This document shows positions 1 to 6,685 of a stretch of 35,893 nt of DNA, piece by piece. The notes beneath the pieces are model-generated. The model ran no database searches. It was not told the origin of the DNA and saw only the letters and a list, made by a program, of their open reading frames with translations. The stretch lies in IMG/VR virus record IMGVR_UViG_3300037487_000459, positions 1-35,893 of that record; one strand, 5' to 3'. Each line of letters starts with the position of its first letter. Positions within the stretch are counted from its first letter, which is position 1. This stretch comes from a virus. Made by a program: the position numbers and the translations under genes.

Positions 1-77
1 TAATACCCAGTTTCCATGTCGTTCTCTGGATGTATTACCAATTTAATCTGTCCGTTAATCAAACAATCTATTTTCAT
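1..77 (-). CDS. Partial small early protein, second allele
   Basis: Only the first 25 codons are present; the gene runs off the left edge. The protein begins MKIDCLINGQIKLVIHPEN, identical to the start of the 71-aa gene at 34683-34898. The DNA differs by three synonymous substitutions in nine bases and by one single-base indel near position 7-10, after which the edge sequence reads GY instead of EV. The synonymous changes suggest a real related strain rather than sequencing noise, while the indel at the very edge may be an assembly fault. Function unknown. Confidence 0.6.
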   Translation of the reverse strand, partial: MKIDCLINGQIKLVIHPENDMETGY

Positions 78-130
78 TGTTTTATAGTTTTAAATTTATA
101 CTTCAAACCTTCGCAAAGCTGAGAGTTATA
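1..130. repeat. Left copy of flank A of the variable locus
   Basis: This stretch matches 34821-34951 apart from three substitutions and one indel. The match ends at GAGAGTTATA (121-130), after which the two copies diverge completely. It carries the 5' end and leader of the small early gene. Taken with the exact match of 482-596 to the right end, it shows that the window ends hold two versions of the same locus. Confidence 0.9.
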
Positions 131-425
131 AGCCATTTCCGATAGTGCCAGTAAAGACAATTTTCGGACTAATTTGCTTACCTCTTTGCTCTAACCATTT
201 TGTATATTTAAAGCCATCATTATATTGCACAATTCTTATTCCTCTCCACCTTACTTTACCTTTTGTAATCTCGCCTTTAATTGGTGGTTCTGCCATTATT
301 CGCAAAGCAGAAGTGAAAATTTCTTCCTCTTTCTTTTGTTGCTCCGAAATAAAACGGCTTATAACATCGGCTATATTCAAGCTGGGCATTTCGGGTAAAT
401 CAAAGTTTAGTTTTTCTAATTTCAT
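126..425 (-). CDS. Cassette-like ORF, unknown 99-aa protein
   Basis: I do not recognise the family. The 99-aa product has an acidic, probably helical N-terminal half (a QQKKEEE stretch near residues 29-35) and a basic C-terminal half rich in aromatic residues (VRWRGIRIVQYNDGFKYTKW). No signal peptide or membrane segment is seen. Its stop codon lies inside the GTTATA boundary that ends flank A, and its start is about 57 bases from the GTT beginning flank B, so it fills one version of the variable locus exactly. At the other end the same place holds two different ORFs. This suggests exchangeable cargo. The hairpin expected upstream of its start is weak and degenerate. Confidence 0.6.
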   Translation of the reverse strand: MKLEKLNFDLPEMPSLNIADVISRFISEQQKKEEEIFTSALRIMAEPPIKGEITKGKVRWRGIRIVQYNDGFKYTKWLEQRGKQISPKIVFTGTIGNGL

Positions 426-481
426 TTTGTCTTAATTTAAAGTTTCGTTTTCATAATCCCAGCCTAAATATAGCCGAAAAC

Positions 482-596
482 CGTTAGCTGCTATTACCAT
501 TCACCGACAACGTGACCGCTCGGATAAACTGGACTTCCTGCAAATCTTCCAGTAGGTTCTATTGATAATATATCAACGTCTTTACCTTTAAAAAGC
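482..596. repeat. Left copy of flank B, 115-bp exact repeat
   Basis: These 115 bases are identical to 35779-35893, the right end of the window. The identity starts at CG|TTAGCTGC, a G|TT boundary, and continues until the window ends, so the true shared length may be greater. It covers the last codons of the 79-aa ORF. Because it lies 481 bases inside the left end, it is not a simple terminal repeat. It is where two alternative sequences (1-481 and the right end) join the same continuation. Confidence 0.95.
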
Positions 597-733
597 CATT
601 TGATAGTATCTCTAACACCAATTTCGCTATAACATAAACATTCTCTTTCTTCTTTCCATTTTTTACCAGATGGATAATTAAACTGATATTTAACTTTGAA
701 GTATTGATGCTTTCTTTTTTCTCCGTATGCCAT
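494..733 (-). CDS. Cassette-like ORF, unknown 79-aa protein
   Basis: I place the start at the ATG at 733 (MAYGEKRKHQYFKVKYQF), giving 79 aa. A longer reading to 826 would run through the hairpin element at 743-835. The product is basic and rich in aromatic residues, ending GSPVYPSGHVVGEW; its family is not recognised. The ORF forms one cassette-like unit of about 350 bases (484-833). The unit's first bases, GTTAGCTGC (483-491), are complementary at 8 of 9 positions to the box GCTGCTAAC (743-751) at its other end. A partial second copy lies at the right edge of the window. Confidence 0.65.
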   Translation of the reverse strand: MAYGEKRKHQYFKVKYQFNYPSGKKWKEERECLCYSEIGVRDTIKWLFKGKDVDILSIEPTGRFAGSPVYPSGHVVGEW

Positions 734-742
734 AATATAACT

Positions 743-835
743 GCTGCTAACAGCGTGTTTATGCAAGCGGGCGGACAACTTGCGGTTAGTATTTAAGTTC
801 GTGCTATGCCCGCCTGACATAAACACGCAATCATT
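743..835. repeat. attC-like imperfect hairpin (element 1)
   Basis: Reading the plus strand: box GCTGCTAAC (743-751), a 21-nt arm (752-772), a 35-nt loop, a 25-nt arm (808-832), then ATT (833-835) where the other copies have GTT. The outer stem pairs GCGTGTTTATG with CATAAACACGC (11 bp) and the inner stem pairs GCGGGC with GCCCGC, with a one-base bulge between. AAC followed by an A that cannot pair is shared with the elements at 35289-35372 and 35696-35788. The layout resembles an integron attC site, but the arm asymmetry is not that of class 1 sites. The G-to-A change may mark a decayed array end. Confidence 0.7.
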
Positions 836-1067
836 CCTCCTTAATTTTAGTAAGCATTTCCAAACTTAGTTCATAGAAATCAAAGTTATCTTTGTTGAGC
901 AACGGATAAATATCCGTATCGTGCCAGATAATCTTATTGATTTCAAGTTCATCTGGCGAGCCATCGTGTCCTACATCTCCGTTTGCCATGTAACGCTGTG
1001 CAGGTTCGCCTTTGCTGAATGTACCAATGACATCCACTTCAATCTCAATAGTTAGTGTAATTTTCAT
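831..1067 (-). CDS. Unknown acidic 78-aa phage protein
   Basis: A small acidic protein beginning MKITLTIEIEVDVIGTF, with a middle segment GHDGSPDELEI. The pattern of a short beta-rich start followed by a G-x-P-x-E-x-E-I segment reminds me of a small phage family of unknown role that I cannot name with certainty. The stop codon at 831-833 falls in the degenerate last triplet of the hairpin element 743-835, so this gene marks the edge of the cassette-like region. It is probably co-transcribed with the short ORF upstream from the promoter near 1188. Confidence 0.65.
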   Translation of the reverse strand: MKITLTIEIEVDVIGTFSKGEPAQRYMANGDVGHDGSPDELEINKIIWHDTDIYPLLNKDNFDFYELSLEMLTKIKEE

Positions 1068-1167
1068 ATTTGATTAGTTTTAAAGTTATAACCCCCATAC
1101 CAAGTCTGCTAAGACCAATCACGAACTTGCCGAGCTTGATTAGGGAGTTAATTTCTTTTAGTTTCAT
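1045..1167 (-). CDS. Possible 40-aa leader ORF
   Basis: ATG at 1167 opens a 40-codon frame (MKLKEINSLIKLGKFVIGL...) with a hydrophobic, basic centre. It overlaps the start of the 78-aa gene by 23 bases. The start codon lies 20 bases after a good Bacteroidota -7 box, and an 11-bp perfect inverted repeat (1116-1126 and 1169-1179) encloses the start and the first codons. It could be a real small protein, a leader peptide that tunes the next gene, or a chance frame. A longer reading of the same frame to 1314 lies inside the methyltransferase gene and is not accepted. Confidence 0.4.
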   Translation of the reverse strand: MKLKEINSLIKLGKFVIGLSRLGMGVITLKLIKYENYTNY

Positions 1168-1179
1168 TGTTCGTGATTG
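1116..1179 (-). promoter_or_regulatory. Leader inverted repeat around a start codon
   Basis: CAATCACGAAC at 1116-1126 and GTTCGTGATTG at 1169-1179 are perfect 11-bp inverted repeats 42 bases apart. In the minus-strand transcript they would form a stem whose loop holds the start of the 40-aa ORF. This fits a leader structure or a protein-binding operator. No U-run follows, so it is not an intrinsic terminator. Confidence 0.5.
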
Positions 1180-1187
1180 TGTGTGTG

Positions 1188-1214
1188 CAAATATAGTAAT
1201 TAATTCATAACAAA
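1188..1214 (-). promoter_or_regulatory. Bacteroidota-type promoter, leftward
   Basis: The minus strand reads TATATTTG (1195-1188), an exact match to the TAnnTTTG -7 box of Bacteroidota. A TTTG at 1214-1211 could be the -33 element, although the 15-base spacing is shorter than usual. It sits at the 3' end of the methyltransferase gene and would drive the small genes to its left. The upstream part overlaps the 23-bp direct repeat at 1203-1225. Confidence 0.5.
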
Positions 1215-1225
1215 CTAATATATTT
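1203..1225. repeat. 23-bp direct repeat, left of methyltransferase
   Basis: Identical over 23 bases to 2975-2997. On the minus strand both copies encode the same protein end, KYISLL-stop, once for the methyltransferase and once for the VRR-NUC protein. The two copies bracket the methyltransferase gene with a 1772-base period, so recombination between them would remove it while leaving the nuclease gene intact. Confidence 0.9.
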
Positions 1226-2980
1226 AAAAATATGAGCAATGACATCAATAGTCCAACCATTGCCGAGCATCTTGTACCTCTGCGAATCGCTGACTGGCAT
1301 TTTGTAATTGTCATTAACTGTTTGCAAACGCATACACTCTAATGGTGTTAGTCTGCGGATGCGTGTGTTAATAAAAGCTAATTGACTACAGCTCTCATCC
1401 TCTCTTGCTCTTGCTCTTAAAGTACCACTTTTACCATTTTGTCTTTCTCTAAAATTACCATCAAAATCAAAATCTCCACTTCTTATCTCAACAGCGTGAG
1501 TTCTCCCATCAGTATTCAAAGCAGGACTTATTCCATCAATATCATAAACTCTGTCTTGTTGATATGGTTGTATTCCTCCGTTTGATTTGTTGTTAGTGCT
1601 TAATTGTTTGACCTCTCTTACCAAAATTCTTTCATCAGCACTTGTACTTGTTAAAGTTGGAGCAATTCCATTCTCATCATATACTCTATTAGTCTTTTCA
1701 AAAACGCTTTCTTTTTCTTCAAAGGTCATAATAGATTCGTCAAATTCATTTGTATTAATTTTAAGTATTTCTTTTAATTTTATCCAAATATCTTTATCGG
1801 GAATAGAAAAATAAGTGTCAGTTCTAAACCAATGTTCAACCATTGTTTTTGGAATATTTAAAGCATTGGCAATTTCTTTATTATTAAATTTTTTATGTTG
1901 CTTTAAACAATCTTGTAATGCAAGGATATTAACTTCATATTTTCTAACACTAACAATTTCTGGAATAATATGTTGAATTATACCTCGCACCTCCACCGCA
2001 TTGGTGTTGCCTGTGTCTAAACAATAAGTCTTTCCATCGTTTCTGCTCAAATGTCCTGTTCCACCTTTGCCTGTTGTTGATGAACGTGGCATGGTGTTGT
2101 GAACAATTAAATCCATATCAGAATGATTACCTCCTGAATGACCTCCTGCTGTAAAACATGATGCTTTATTTTGTTCATCTTTAATGTTTCCTTGTTTGTC
2201 AATTTTTACAATTTGCCTACAATTATCACATCTAATTCCAACTCCTTTATAATAAGAACCATCTATTGTCATACTTTTTTCATTAGATACTGATTTATTA
2301 ATTATTTTTTCGCCTAATAAATTAAGTGCTTTACCACTCAAAAAATATTTCTCATCAACTTCGCTTTCTAAAATATCTTTCAGCAATATCTTTTTATCTT
2401 TTGGCTTTTCAATGATGCTTACCGGATAACCAAATAATCCTGCTGATTCCATTCCTATGTTAGTAAAGTATATTCGCTTTCTGTTCTGCGCTGAAACAAG
2501 TGCAGAATTAATATGCAATGCGTGAACTCCGATTGCCTTTGTCAATACTTTCTCCCACTTCTCGCCCATCTCAACATTCTCCAACAAAAAGTATTTAGGT
2601 TTCACTTCATAAAGCAATCTCATAAACTCCCAAAACAAATACGACTGCCCTTCAAACTCATAACCATCTGCTTTCAGTTGCAGGTAGTGTTCTAATGTCA
2701 ATATCTGTTGTTCATCTTTTGTTGCCATTCCTTTTCTCTTACCAGCAAATGAAAACGATTGACAAGGTGATCCACCTATTAATAAATCAATCTTTGGTAA
2801 CTTATAACCATCAACTCCAACGACACTCCCAAGCTGAATTGTATCTGGATAGTTAGCCATCGTTACTTGTATGGCATACTTGTCAATCTCAGATGCAAAG
2901 TATTTGTCTACTTTGATTCCTGCTCTTTCAAGAGCTTGCTGTCCGCAAGACATCCCATCGAATAGTGATAGTACATTCAT
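1205..2980 (-). CDS. dcm: DNA cytosine-5 methyltransferase, long form
   Basis: Transfers a methyl group from SAM to C5 of cytosine, probably to protect phage DNA from host restriction. Visible motifs: SAM site LFDGMSCG (residues 6-13), catalytic GGSPCQSFS (Cys73), ENV (134-136), QNRKR (165-169), and the C-terminal RRLTPLECMRLQ (about 542-553) with GNGW (about 573-576). At 591 aa it is well over the usual length of about 350-450. The extra length is in the target-recognition region, which contains two RVYDxDGIxPxL motifs and an HTH-like insert near residues 365-410 (NKEIANALNIPKTMVEHWF). Its ATG overlaps the VRR-NUC stop as ATGA, so the two genes are translationally linked. No cognate restriction enzyme is evident, although VRR-NUC and HNH nucleases lie just upstream. 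Confidence 0.95.
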   Translation of the reverse strand: MNVLSLFDGMSCGQQALERAGIKVDKYFASEIDKYAIQVTMANYPDTIQLGSVVGVDGYKLPKIDLLIGGSPCQSFSFAGKRKGMATKDEQQILTLEHYLQLKADGYEFEGQSYLFWEFMRLLYEVKPKYFLLENVEMGEKWEKVLTKAIGVHALHINSALVSAQNRKRIYFTNIGMESAGLFGYPVSIIEKPKDKKILLKDILESEVDEKYFLSGKALNLLGEKIINKSVSNEKSMTIDGSYYKGVGIRCDNCRQIVKIDKQGNIKDEQNKASCFTAGGHSGGNHSDMDLIVHNTMPRSSTTGKGGTGHLSRNDGKTYCLDTGNTNAVEVRGIIQHIIPEIVSVRKYEVNILALQDCLKQHKKFNNKEIANALNIPKTMVEHWFRTDTYFSIPDKDIWIKLKEILKINTNEFDESIMTFEEKESVFEKTNRVYDENGIAPTLTSTSADERILVREVKQLSTNNKSNGGIQPYQQDRVYDIDGISPALNTDGRTHAVEIRSGDFDFDGNFRERQNGKSGTLRARAREDESCSQLAFINTRIRRLTPLECMRLQTVNDNYKMPVSDSQRYKMLGNGWTIDVIAHIFKYISLL

Positions 2981-2997
2981 AACAAACTAATATATTT
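2975..2997. repeat. 23-bp direct repeat, right of methyltransferase
   Basis: Second copy of the repeat at 1203-1225, covering the end of the VRR-NUC gene and the start of the methyltransferase gene. The mismatch at position 2974 and at 2998 marks its limits. Confidence 0.9.
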
Positions 2998-3429
2998 TTC
3001 CATGAAGTCATCAAACGACCTCACAATATAATAAATACCTCCTGCCCTTTCAACGCTTTCTTGATACTTCTTTTGTGCCTCAGATTGTTTGTCTTTCATC
3101 TTTACCTCTATCTTGACTGATTTCCCTTTGATAATCGCTGAGATGTCCGCTGTTCCATTAGTTCCTGCTCCTGGTATGAACTTGCCACTCCCTATCTTAA
3201 TGCGCTGTCCGAGTACATTGGTAACTACCTTTGAGCTGTCAATGTATCTGCCCATGTTTGAGATGCGTTCTGCTTGCCCTCCGTTAAGCGTGATCCAATC
3301 AATGACCATCTTAGTAAGTCCGTTGGCTGTCTTATCTGAATAGACAGGTCGTGGAATGCAGTCTGGATGCATGTTGGGATGTTTCGCCTGAGAGCTTGCC
3401 ATCTTTAACTTGATTAGTTCCTTCTTCAT
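2977..3429 (-). CDS. VRR-NUC family nuclease
   Basis: A 150-aa protein of the VRR-NUC group in the PD-(D/E)XK superfamily, often a structure-specific or Holliday-junction-type nuclease in phages. The C-terminal half shows the expected core: GTNGTADI (catalytic Asp near 95), then KIEVKMKDKQSEAQKKY (the E-x-K pair and the Q of the family), then a G-x-Y-x-V-R-S-x-x-x-F strand-helix end. The N-terminal half has no motif I recognise. It overlaps the 48-aa gene upstream and the methyltransferase downstream by ATGA junctions. A role in resolving replication or packaging intermediates is inferred from the family and the neighbouring primase. Confidence 0.85.
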   Translation of the reverse strand: MKKELIKLKMASSQAKHPNMHPDCIPRPVYSDKTANGLTKMVIDWITLNGGQAERISNMGRYIDSSKVVTNVLGQRIKIGSGKFIPGAGTNGTADISAIIKGKSVKIEVKMKDKQSEAQKKYQESVERAGGIYYIVRSFDDFMEKYISLL

Positions 3430-3572
3430 AATACACGCTCATAACCGTTATAGTGCATGTAACACAATGTTACAAGATAAGTCTCAGCGATTGAATCCCA
3501 TATTAACTTTGGATTCATTCCTCTGGCTTTCCATGTTGTAAATTCTCCGAATGCTTTGCTGAATGATTTCAT
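3426..3572 (-). CDS. Unknown 48-aa link gene
   Basis: An uninterrupted frame of 48 codons starting MKSFSKAFGEFTTWKARGMN and ending NGYERVL. Its ATG overlaps the HNH stop as ATGA, and its own stop overlaps the VRR-NUC start as ATGA, exactly filling the gap between these two genes. This double coupling is the main reason to accept so short a gene. The product is small, mixed in charge and has no recognisable domain. Confidence 0.6.
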   Translation of the reverse strand: MKSFSKAFGEFTTWKARGMNPKLIWDSIAETYLVTLCYMHYNGYERVL

Positions 3573-4057
3573 TTTTCTCTATCTTGTTTAGTTAAATTTA
3601 TATGACATTTACTACACATACTTATAAGCTCAAATAATGGTTCTTGTTTATAATGTTTATAGGTTAAATGATGTGCCTCAGTAGCTTCATTAATTAGACA
3701 TGCTTGACAAGTAAATTTATCTCTAAATAATACTTTTTTTCTTTTCTCTTTCCATTCATTGCTGTTTAAATAAGGAGTGTGAACATTATCTAACCATGAT
3801 TGTCTTTCTTCAGTTTTATTTTTATAATATTCCTCCCTCTTTCTTGTGCTTTCTTGCATTGCTTCATCATATTTATTTTTTTCAAATTCTTCTTTTAAAG
3901 ATATATTTGCTTCTTGTATTTCATTTATTTTAATTATATTATGAGCGTATGACTTTGAATCAAACATACCACATTCTAAACATTGTTTGTTTAGTATCAA
4001 AGTTCCATTGGAGCTTTTCCGTTTTACGAAAATTAAGTTATGATTTCTGCACTCCAT
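3569..4057 (-). CDS. HNH endonuclease
   Basis: A 162-aa HNH nuclease. The C-terminal domain (about residues 92-160) shows CQAC, then EAHHLTYKHY with the HH pair, then CSKCH, the usual zinc-stabilised HNH layout. The N-terminus has a further possible zinc site (CRNHN near residue 3 and CLECG near 26-30), and a charged coiled-coil-like middle rich in E, K and R links the two. HNH proteins beside terminases assist packaging, but this one is beside the replication protein, so a role in replication, recombination or homing is as likely. Its start lies 20 bases inside the end of the primase gene. Confidence 0.85.
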   Translation of the reverse strand: MECRNHNLIFVKRKSSNGTLILNKQCLECGMFDSKSYAHNIIKINEIQEANISLKEEFEKNKYDEAMQESTRKREEYYKNKTEERQSWLDNVHTPYLNSNEWKEKRKKVLFRDKFTCQACLINEATEAHHLTYKHYKQEPLFELISMCSKCHINLTKQDREK

Positions 4058-6290
4058 CTTTTAGATATTTATGTAACATTTGTCTGCTTATTCCTAATGT
4101 TTCTGCTACTTCATTCTTCTTTGCCTCTGGATGATTTCTAAAGATTTCAATAGCTTTCTCCTTAGTTGATTTGTCTTTGTTCAATACTATAAGTTTTTTA
4201 ATTTCATTCTTTTCAATGCTTTCAGTTTTTATTTTCTTTGCATTTGCTATAAAATACTTAGATAGCTTTTCTGCTTTCAATATAGATTCCATTGTTACAT
4301 GCAACATATTATCTTTGCCTCCTGCATCATAAACCGATAAGCAATTTATAAGCAATGCGAATCGTGGTATGTATGACTTCTGCTTCGGCAACATAGACTT
4401 CATGTATTCATTCTCAATCTCTGAATTTTGTATGGATGTTATTTCATCATGCATCCGAATCCACTCCGCTTCTGAATCCTTAGTAAAGAATGCAGTATGA
4501 GATACAATCTCGCCATCTTCATCTTTCTTAACTACTTTTGTCTTTACTAACTCATAAAAATTTACAATATAATCATTATACCAAGTAAGAGCTGATTCTT
4601 CAATAGTCTTGTTGCAATATACATCAACTTGTAAGTCTGGAAAGCAAGTCAGCATCCTATCAATAAATCCATTGTCTTTATTCTCATCTGTAAAGAAATT
4701 AGTAAGTATTGATGGCTGTATGCCACCAAGAACAGGAATGATTGGCGATTCTACAAATGAGTTCTTAGATGTTTTTCGATTCACCGCCACTCCTTTGTTG
4801 GACCAGGAGCTGAGCCAGAACTCCAAGTCCGAACCTGCTCTATATTTATTCATGTCTTTGAACCATCCTGCAAGTTCATCCTTAAACACTCCAACAGAGT
4901 TCTTGCTTTCTTCGTGCAAGTCAATCAATGCCTCAATCGTTACATCGTTAGCGATGAATTGAGACTTCATTGGTTTCTTTATTTCTTCAACTTGTTCCCT
5001 TTCTTTTTTATCGAGTTCATAATAATTGTCATACTTTTCTTTCTCCTTAATGTAGTTCTTGATTTCTTTGTTATTCTTTTTTGTCAGAGGGAATATAATG
5101 TGATTAATAGATGGTGTCTTGCCTATTCCTGGCTTGCCTACACAACAGATCCATACATTCGCAGGTTCTAACCATCCTGTCTTAACTTCAATTTTTATAC
5201 TGTTGCCAATGATAACTGACATGAGCCAGAGAAAAGACGAACCCATGTAGTCTATGCTTCCGTTCAATGTTTCTTTGCATTGTAGTATGTAGTTTTGTAT
5301 CGACTGAGGGAATATATCAATAGGGAACTCTAAGTCCTTTACATCGTAAGTGATTGACTTTTCAATGGATTCAACTTTCTTAATTATTCTACTTCCGTAA
5401 CCATCTTTGTAAAGTTGTTTTGTGCTTTCTGAGAAATTTCCTCCATGATTCTTGTAGGTATAAATTGCGAATGAAGATAGTAGTTTCTCATTCGGATATG
5501 CTGTTGCTGTTGTAAACAAATACATGCAGTTGCTATCTGTGAACACATAACCGCTATGTGCAGACTCAGCTCCGTTCCTACGGATAATTGTTTTGTCTTT
5601 GAGTTTTTTTACTATTGTGAAATCATTGTTAATTAAATCCCAGATGCTTTTCTTTGTGTTGTAGTCATCCCATGTCTTAATCTCCTGCTCTGAATTGTTT
5701 TCTGTTTCTTTTTTTTCTTTTTTAGGTATTACATCTTTGTTTATGTAATCGTATATCTTAGAACACTCCCATAGTGTAGCTCTATCAAGTACGGATATTT
5801 CTTTTATCTGAGAATAAGAATTGATTGATACTTGTTTGTCATAAATAAATATGTAACCGCCAATCCCTCTCGTTTCAATCAATGCGCTATTGTTCTCAAG
5901 TTTAGCTATCTTCTTATTGCCTACTATTGTTTGACATTTATAAATAATGTGATAGCCATTGTTTATCGTTTTATAAATTACAAATTTATTATCAAAGTCA
6001 TCAATGTTATTTTTGAGTAGTTGTAGATATTCATTCCAGAAGTCTTGTTGTAATTTTAAAGAGCTGAGAACTTTTAAATCAACATCGATAACTTCTAAGT
6101 TATCATATCCTGTAACTATTCCGACTCCATTTGTGTCTGGAAGATTCCATACCTTTTCAAAATCATCCTTGTTCAGTTGCTTAGATTGAGATGGCTTCCA
6201 TTTGGTATTGGGTATCTTATTCTCTCCAATAGTTATCAATGAAAGACCGCAGTCAATCAACTTCCTACATTTTTCAATTTGAGTTTTCAT
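4038..6290 (-). CDS. Prim-pol / DUF3987 helicase replication protein
   Basis: A 750-aa replication initiator-like protein combining primase and ATPase parts. The N-terminal archaeo-eukaryotic-primase-type domain (about 1-150) has GVGIVTG, the metal-binding EVIDVD (D69, D71), NGYHIIY (H114) and ALIETRG (E139). The C-terminal ATPase of the DUF3987 type has Walker A GKPGIGKT (385-392) and a Walker B-like VGVFKDELAGWF (about 466-477). The last 50 residues form an HTH (AETLGISRQMLHKYLKDG) that could bind the origin. The iteron-rich non-coding region lies directly upstream, which supports an initiator role at that site. Confidence 0.9.
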   Translation of the reverse strand: MKTQIEKCRKLIDCGLSLITIGENKIPNTKWKPSQSKQLNKDDFEKVWNLPDTNGVGIVTGYDNLEVIDVDLKVLSSLKLQQDFWNEYLQLLKNNIDDFDNKFVIYKTINNGYHIIYKCQTIVGNKKIAKLENNSALIETRGIGGYIFIYDKQVSINSYSQIKEISVLDRATLWECSKIYDYINKDVIPKKEKKETENNSEQEIKTWDDYNTKKSIWDLINNDFTIVKKLKDKTIIRRNGAESAHSGYVFTDSNCMYLFTTATAYPNEKLLSSFAIYTYKNHGGNFSESTKQLYKDGYGSRIIKKVESIEKSITYDVKDLEFPIDIFPQSIQNYILQCKETLNGSIDYMGSSFLWLMSVIIGNSIKIEVKTGWLEPANVWICCVGKPGIGKTPSINHIIFPLTKKNNKEIKNYIKEKEKYDNYYELDKKEREQVEEIKKPMKSQFIANDVTIEALIDLHEESKNSVGVFKDELAGWFKDMNKYRAGSDLEFWLSSWSNKGVAVNRKTSKNSFVESPIIPVLGGIQPSILTNFFTDENKDNGFIDRMLTCFPDLQVDVYCNKTIEESALTWYNDYIVNFYELVKTKVVKKDEDGEIVSHTAFFTKDSEAEWIRMHDEITSIQNSEIENEYMKSMLPKQKSYIPRFALLINCLSVYDAGGKDNMLHVTMESILKAEKLSKYFIANAKKIKTESIEKNEIKKLIVLNKDKSTKEKAIEIFRNHPEAKKNEVAETLGISRQMLHKYLKDGVQKS

Positions 6291-6314
6291 AATAAAAAAT
6301 TCCCTACTAAAGAA

Positions 6315-6390
6315 CTGCTACCCAGCTGTGATAAATCACATAGGAAATTCTTTTTCGGGATTTTTTTTAATTTTTTCATCTGAGTAGCGG
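6315..6390. repeat. Imperfect inverted repeat ahead of primase gene
   Basis: CTGCTACCCAG (6315-6325) and CTGAGTAGCGG (6380-6390) are inverted copies matching at 9 of 11 positions. Between them lies a short palindrome, GTGATAAATCAC (6329-6340). This lies just upstream of the primase start at 6290 and could be an operator, a leader structure or part of the origin. Confidence 0.4.
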
Positions 6391-6445
6391 TACAATATTA
6401 ATACTTATTTTTTAATAAATAAAATCTTTGATAAAATAAAATAGT

Positions 6446-6489
6446 GTAAACCAAACGTAAACCAAATGTAAACCAAACGTAAACCAAAA
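6446..6489 (+). repeat. Four tandem 11-bp iterons
   Basis: GTAAACCAAA occurs at 6446-6455, 6457-6466, 6468-6477 and 6479-6488, each followed by one variable base (C, T, C, A). The strict 11-bp period places all copies on the same face of the helix, as for initiator-binding iterons. On the minus strand three junctions also read TACGTTTG or TACATTTG, matching the TAnnTTTG -7 box, so binding here could also control transcription of the primase gene. Confidence 0.75.
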
Positions 6490-6528
6490 AACGAGGTAAC
6501 TTACTGATTCTCACAGCAACTATGTAAA

Positions 6529-6673
6529 GTTTACATGGTTTACACTCTTTTTTGATATTTATTTTATTTTGGCTCATTGATTTTTTGTAAATTTATTGAT
6601 GTCAACAGGTTTACGTTTACACTTTTTTTCTGATAATCAACTACTTATGATTTGTAGGTTTACATTGGTTTAC
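6529..6673 (-). repeat. Inverted iteron half-sites
   Basis: Three pairs of GTTTAC, the inverse of the iteron core, occur at 6529-6543, 6609-6620 and 6658-6673. Two pairs are spaced about one helical turn and the middle pair is directly adjacent. They face the four tandem iterons across an AT-rich spacer. Confidence 0.6.
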
Positions 6674-6685
6674 ACTTTTTAAGGC

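Noticed and set aside
435-481. A full attC-like hairpin before flank B at the left end
   Set aside because: Only a short GTTTTC/GAAAAC pairing is seen, with no AAC box matching GTTATAAG. At best it is a decayed or truncated element.
494-826. 110-aa reading of the ORF at 494-733
   Set aside because: The extra 31 residues are the translation of the hairpin element at 743-835; the ATG at 733 is the natural start.
743-835. Intrinsic terminator at the long hairpin
   Set aside because: The loop is 35 bases, the stem is broken, and no U-run follows on either strand.
1045-1314. 89-aa reading on the minus strand that overlaps the methyltransferase end
   Set aside because: Its first half lies inside the methyltransferase gene in another frame; only the last 40 codons are considered, as a possible leader ORF.
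6446-6489. CRISPR array
   Set aside because: Units are 10-11 bases with a single variable base between them, so there are no spacers.
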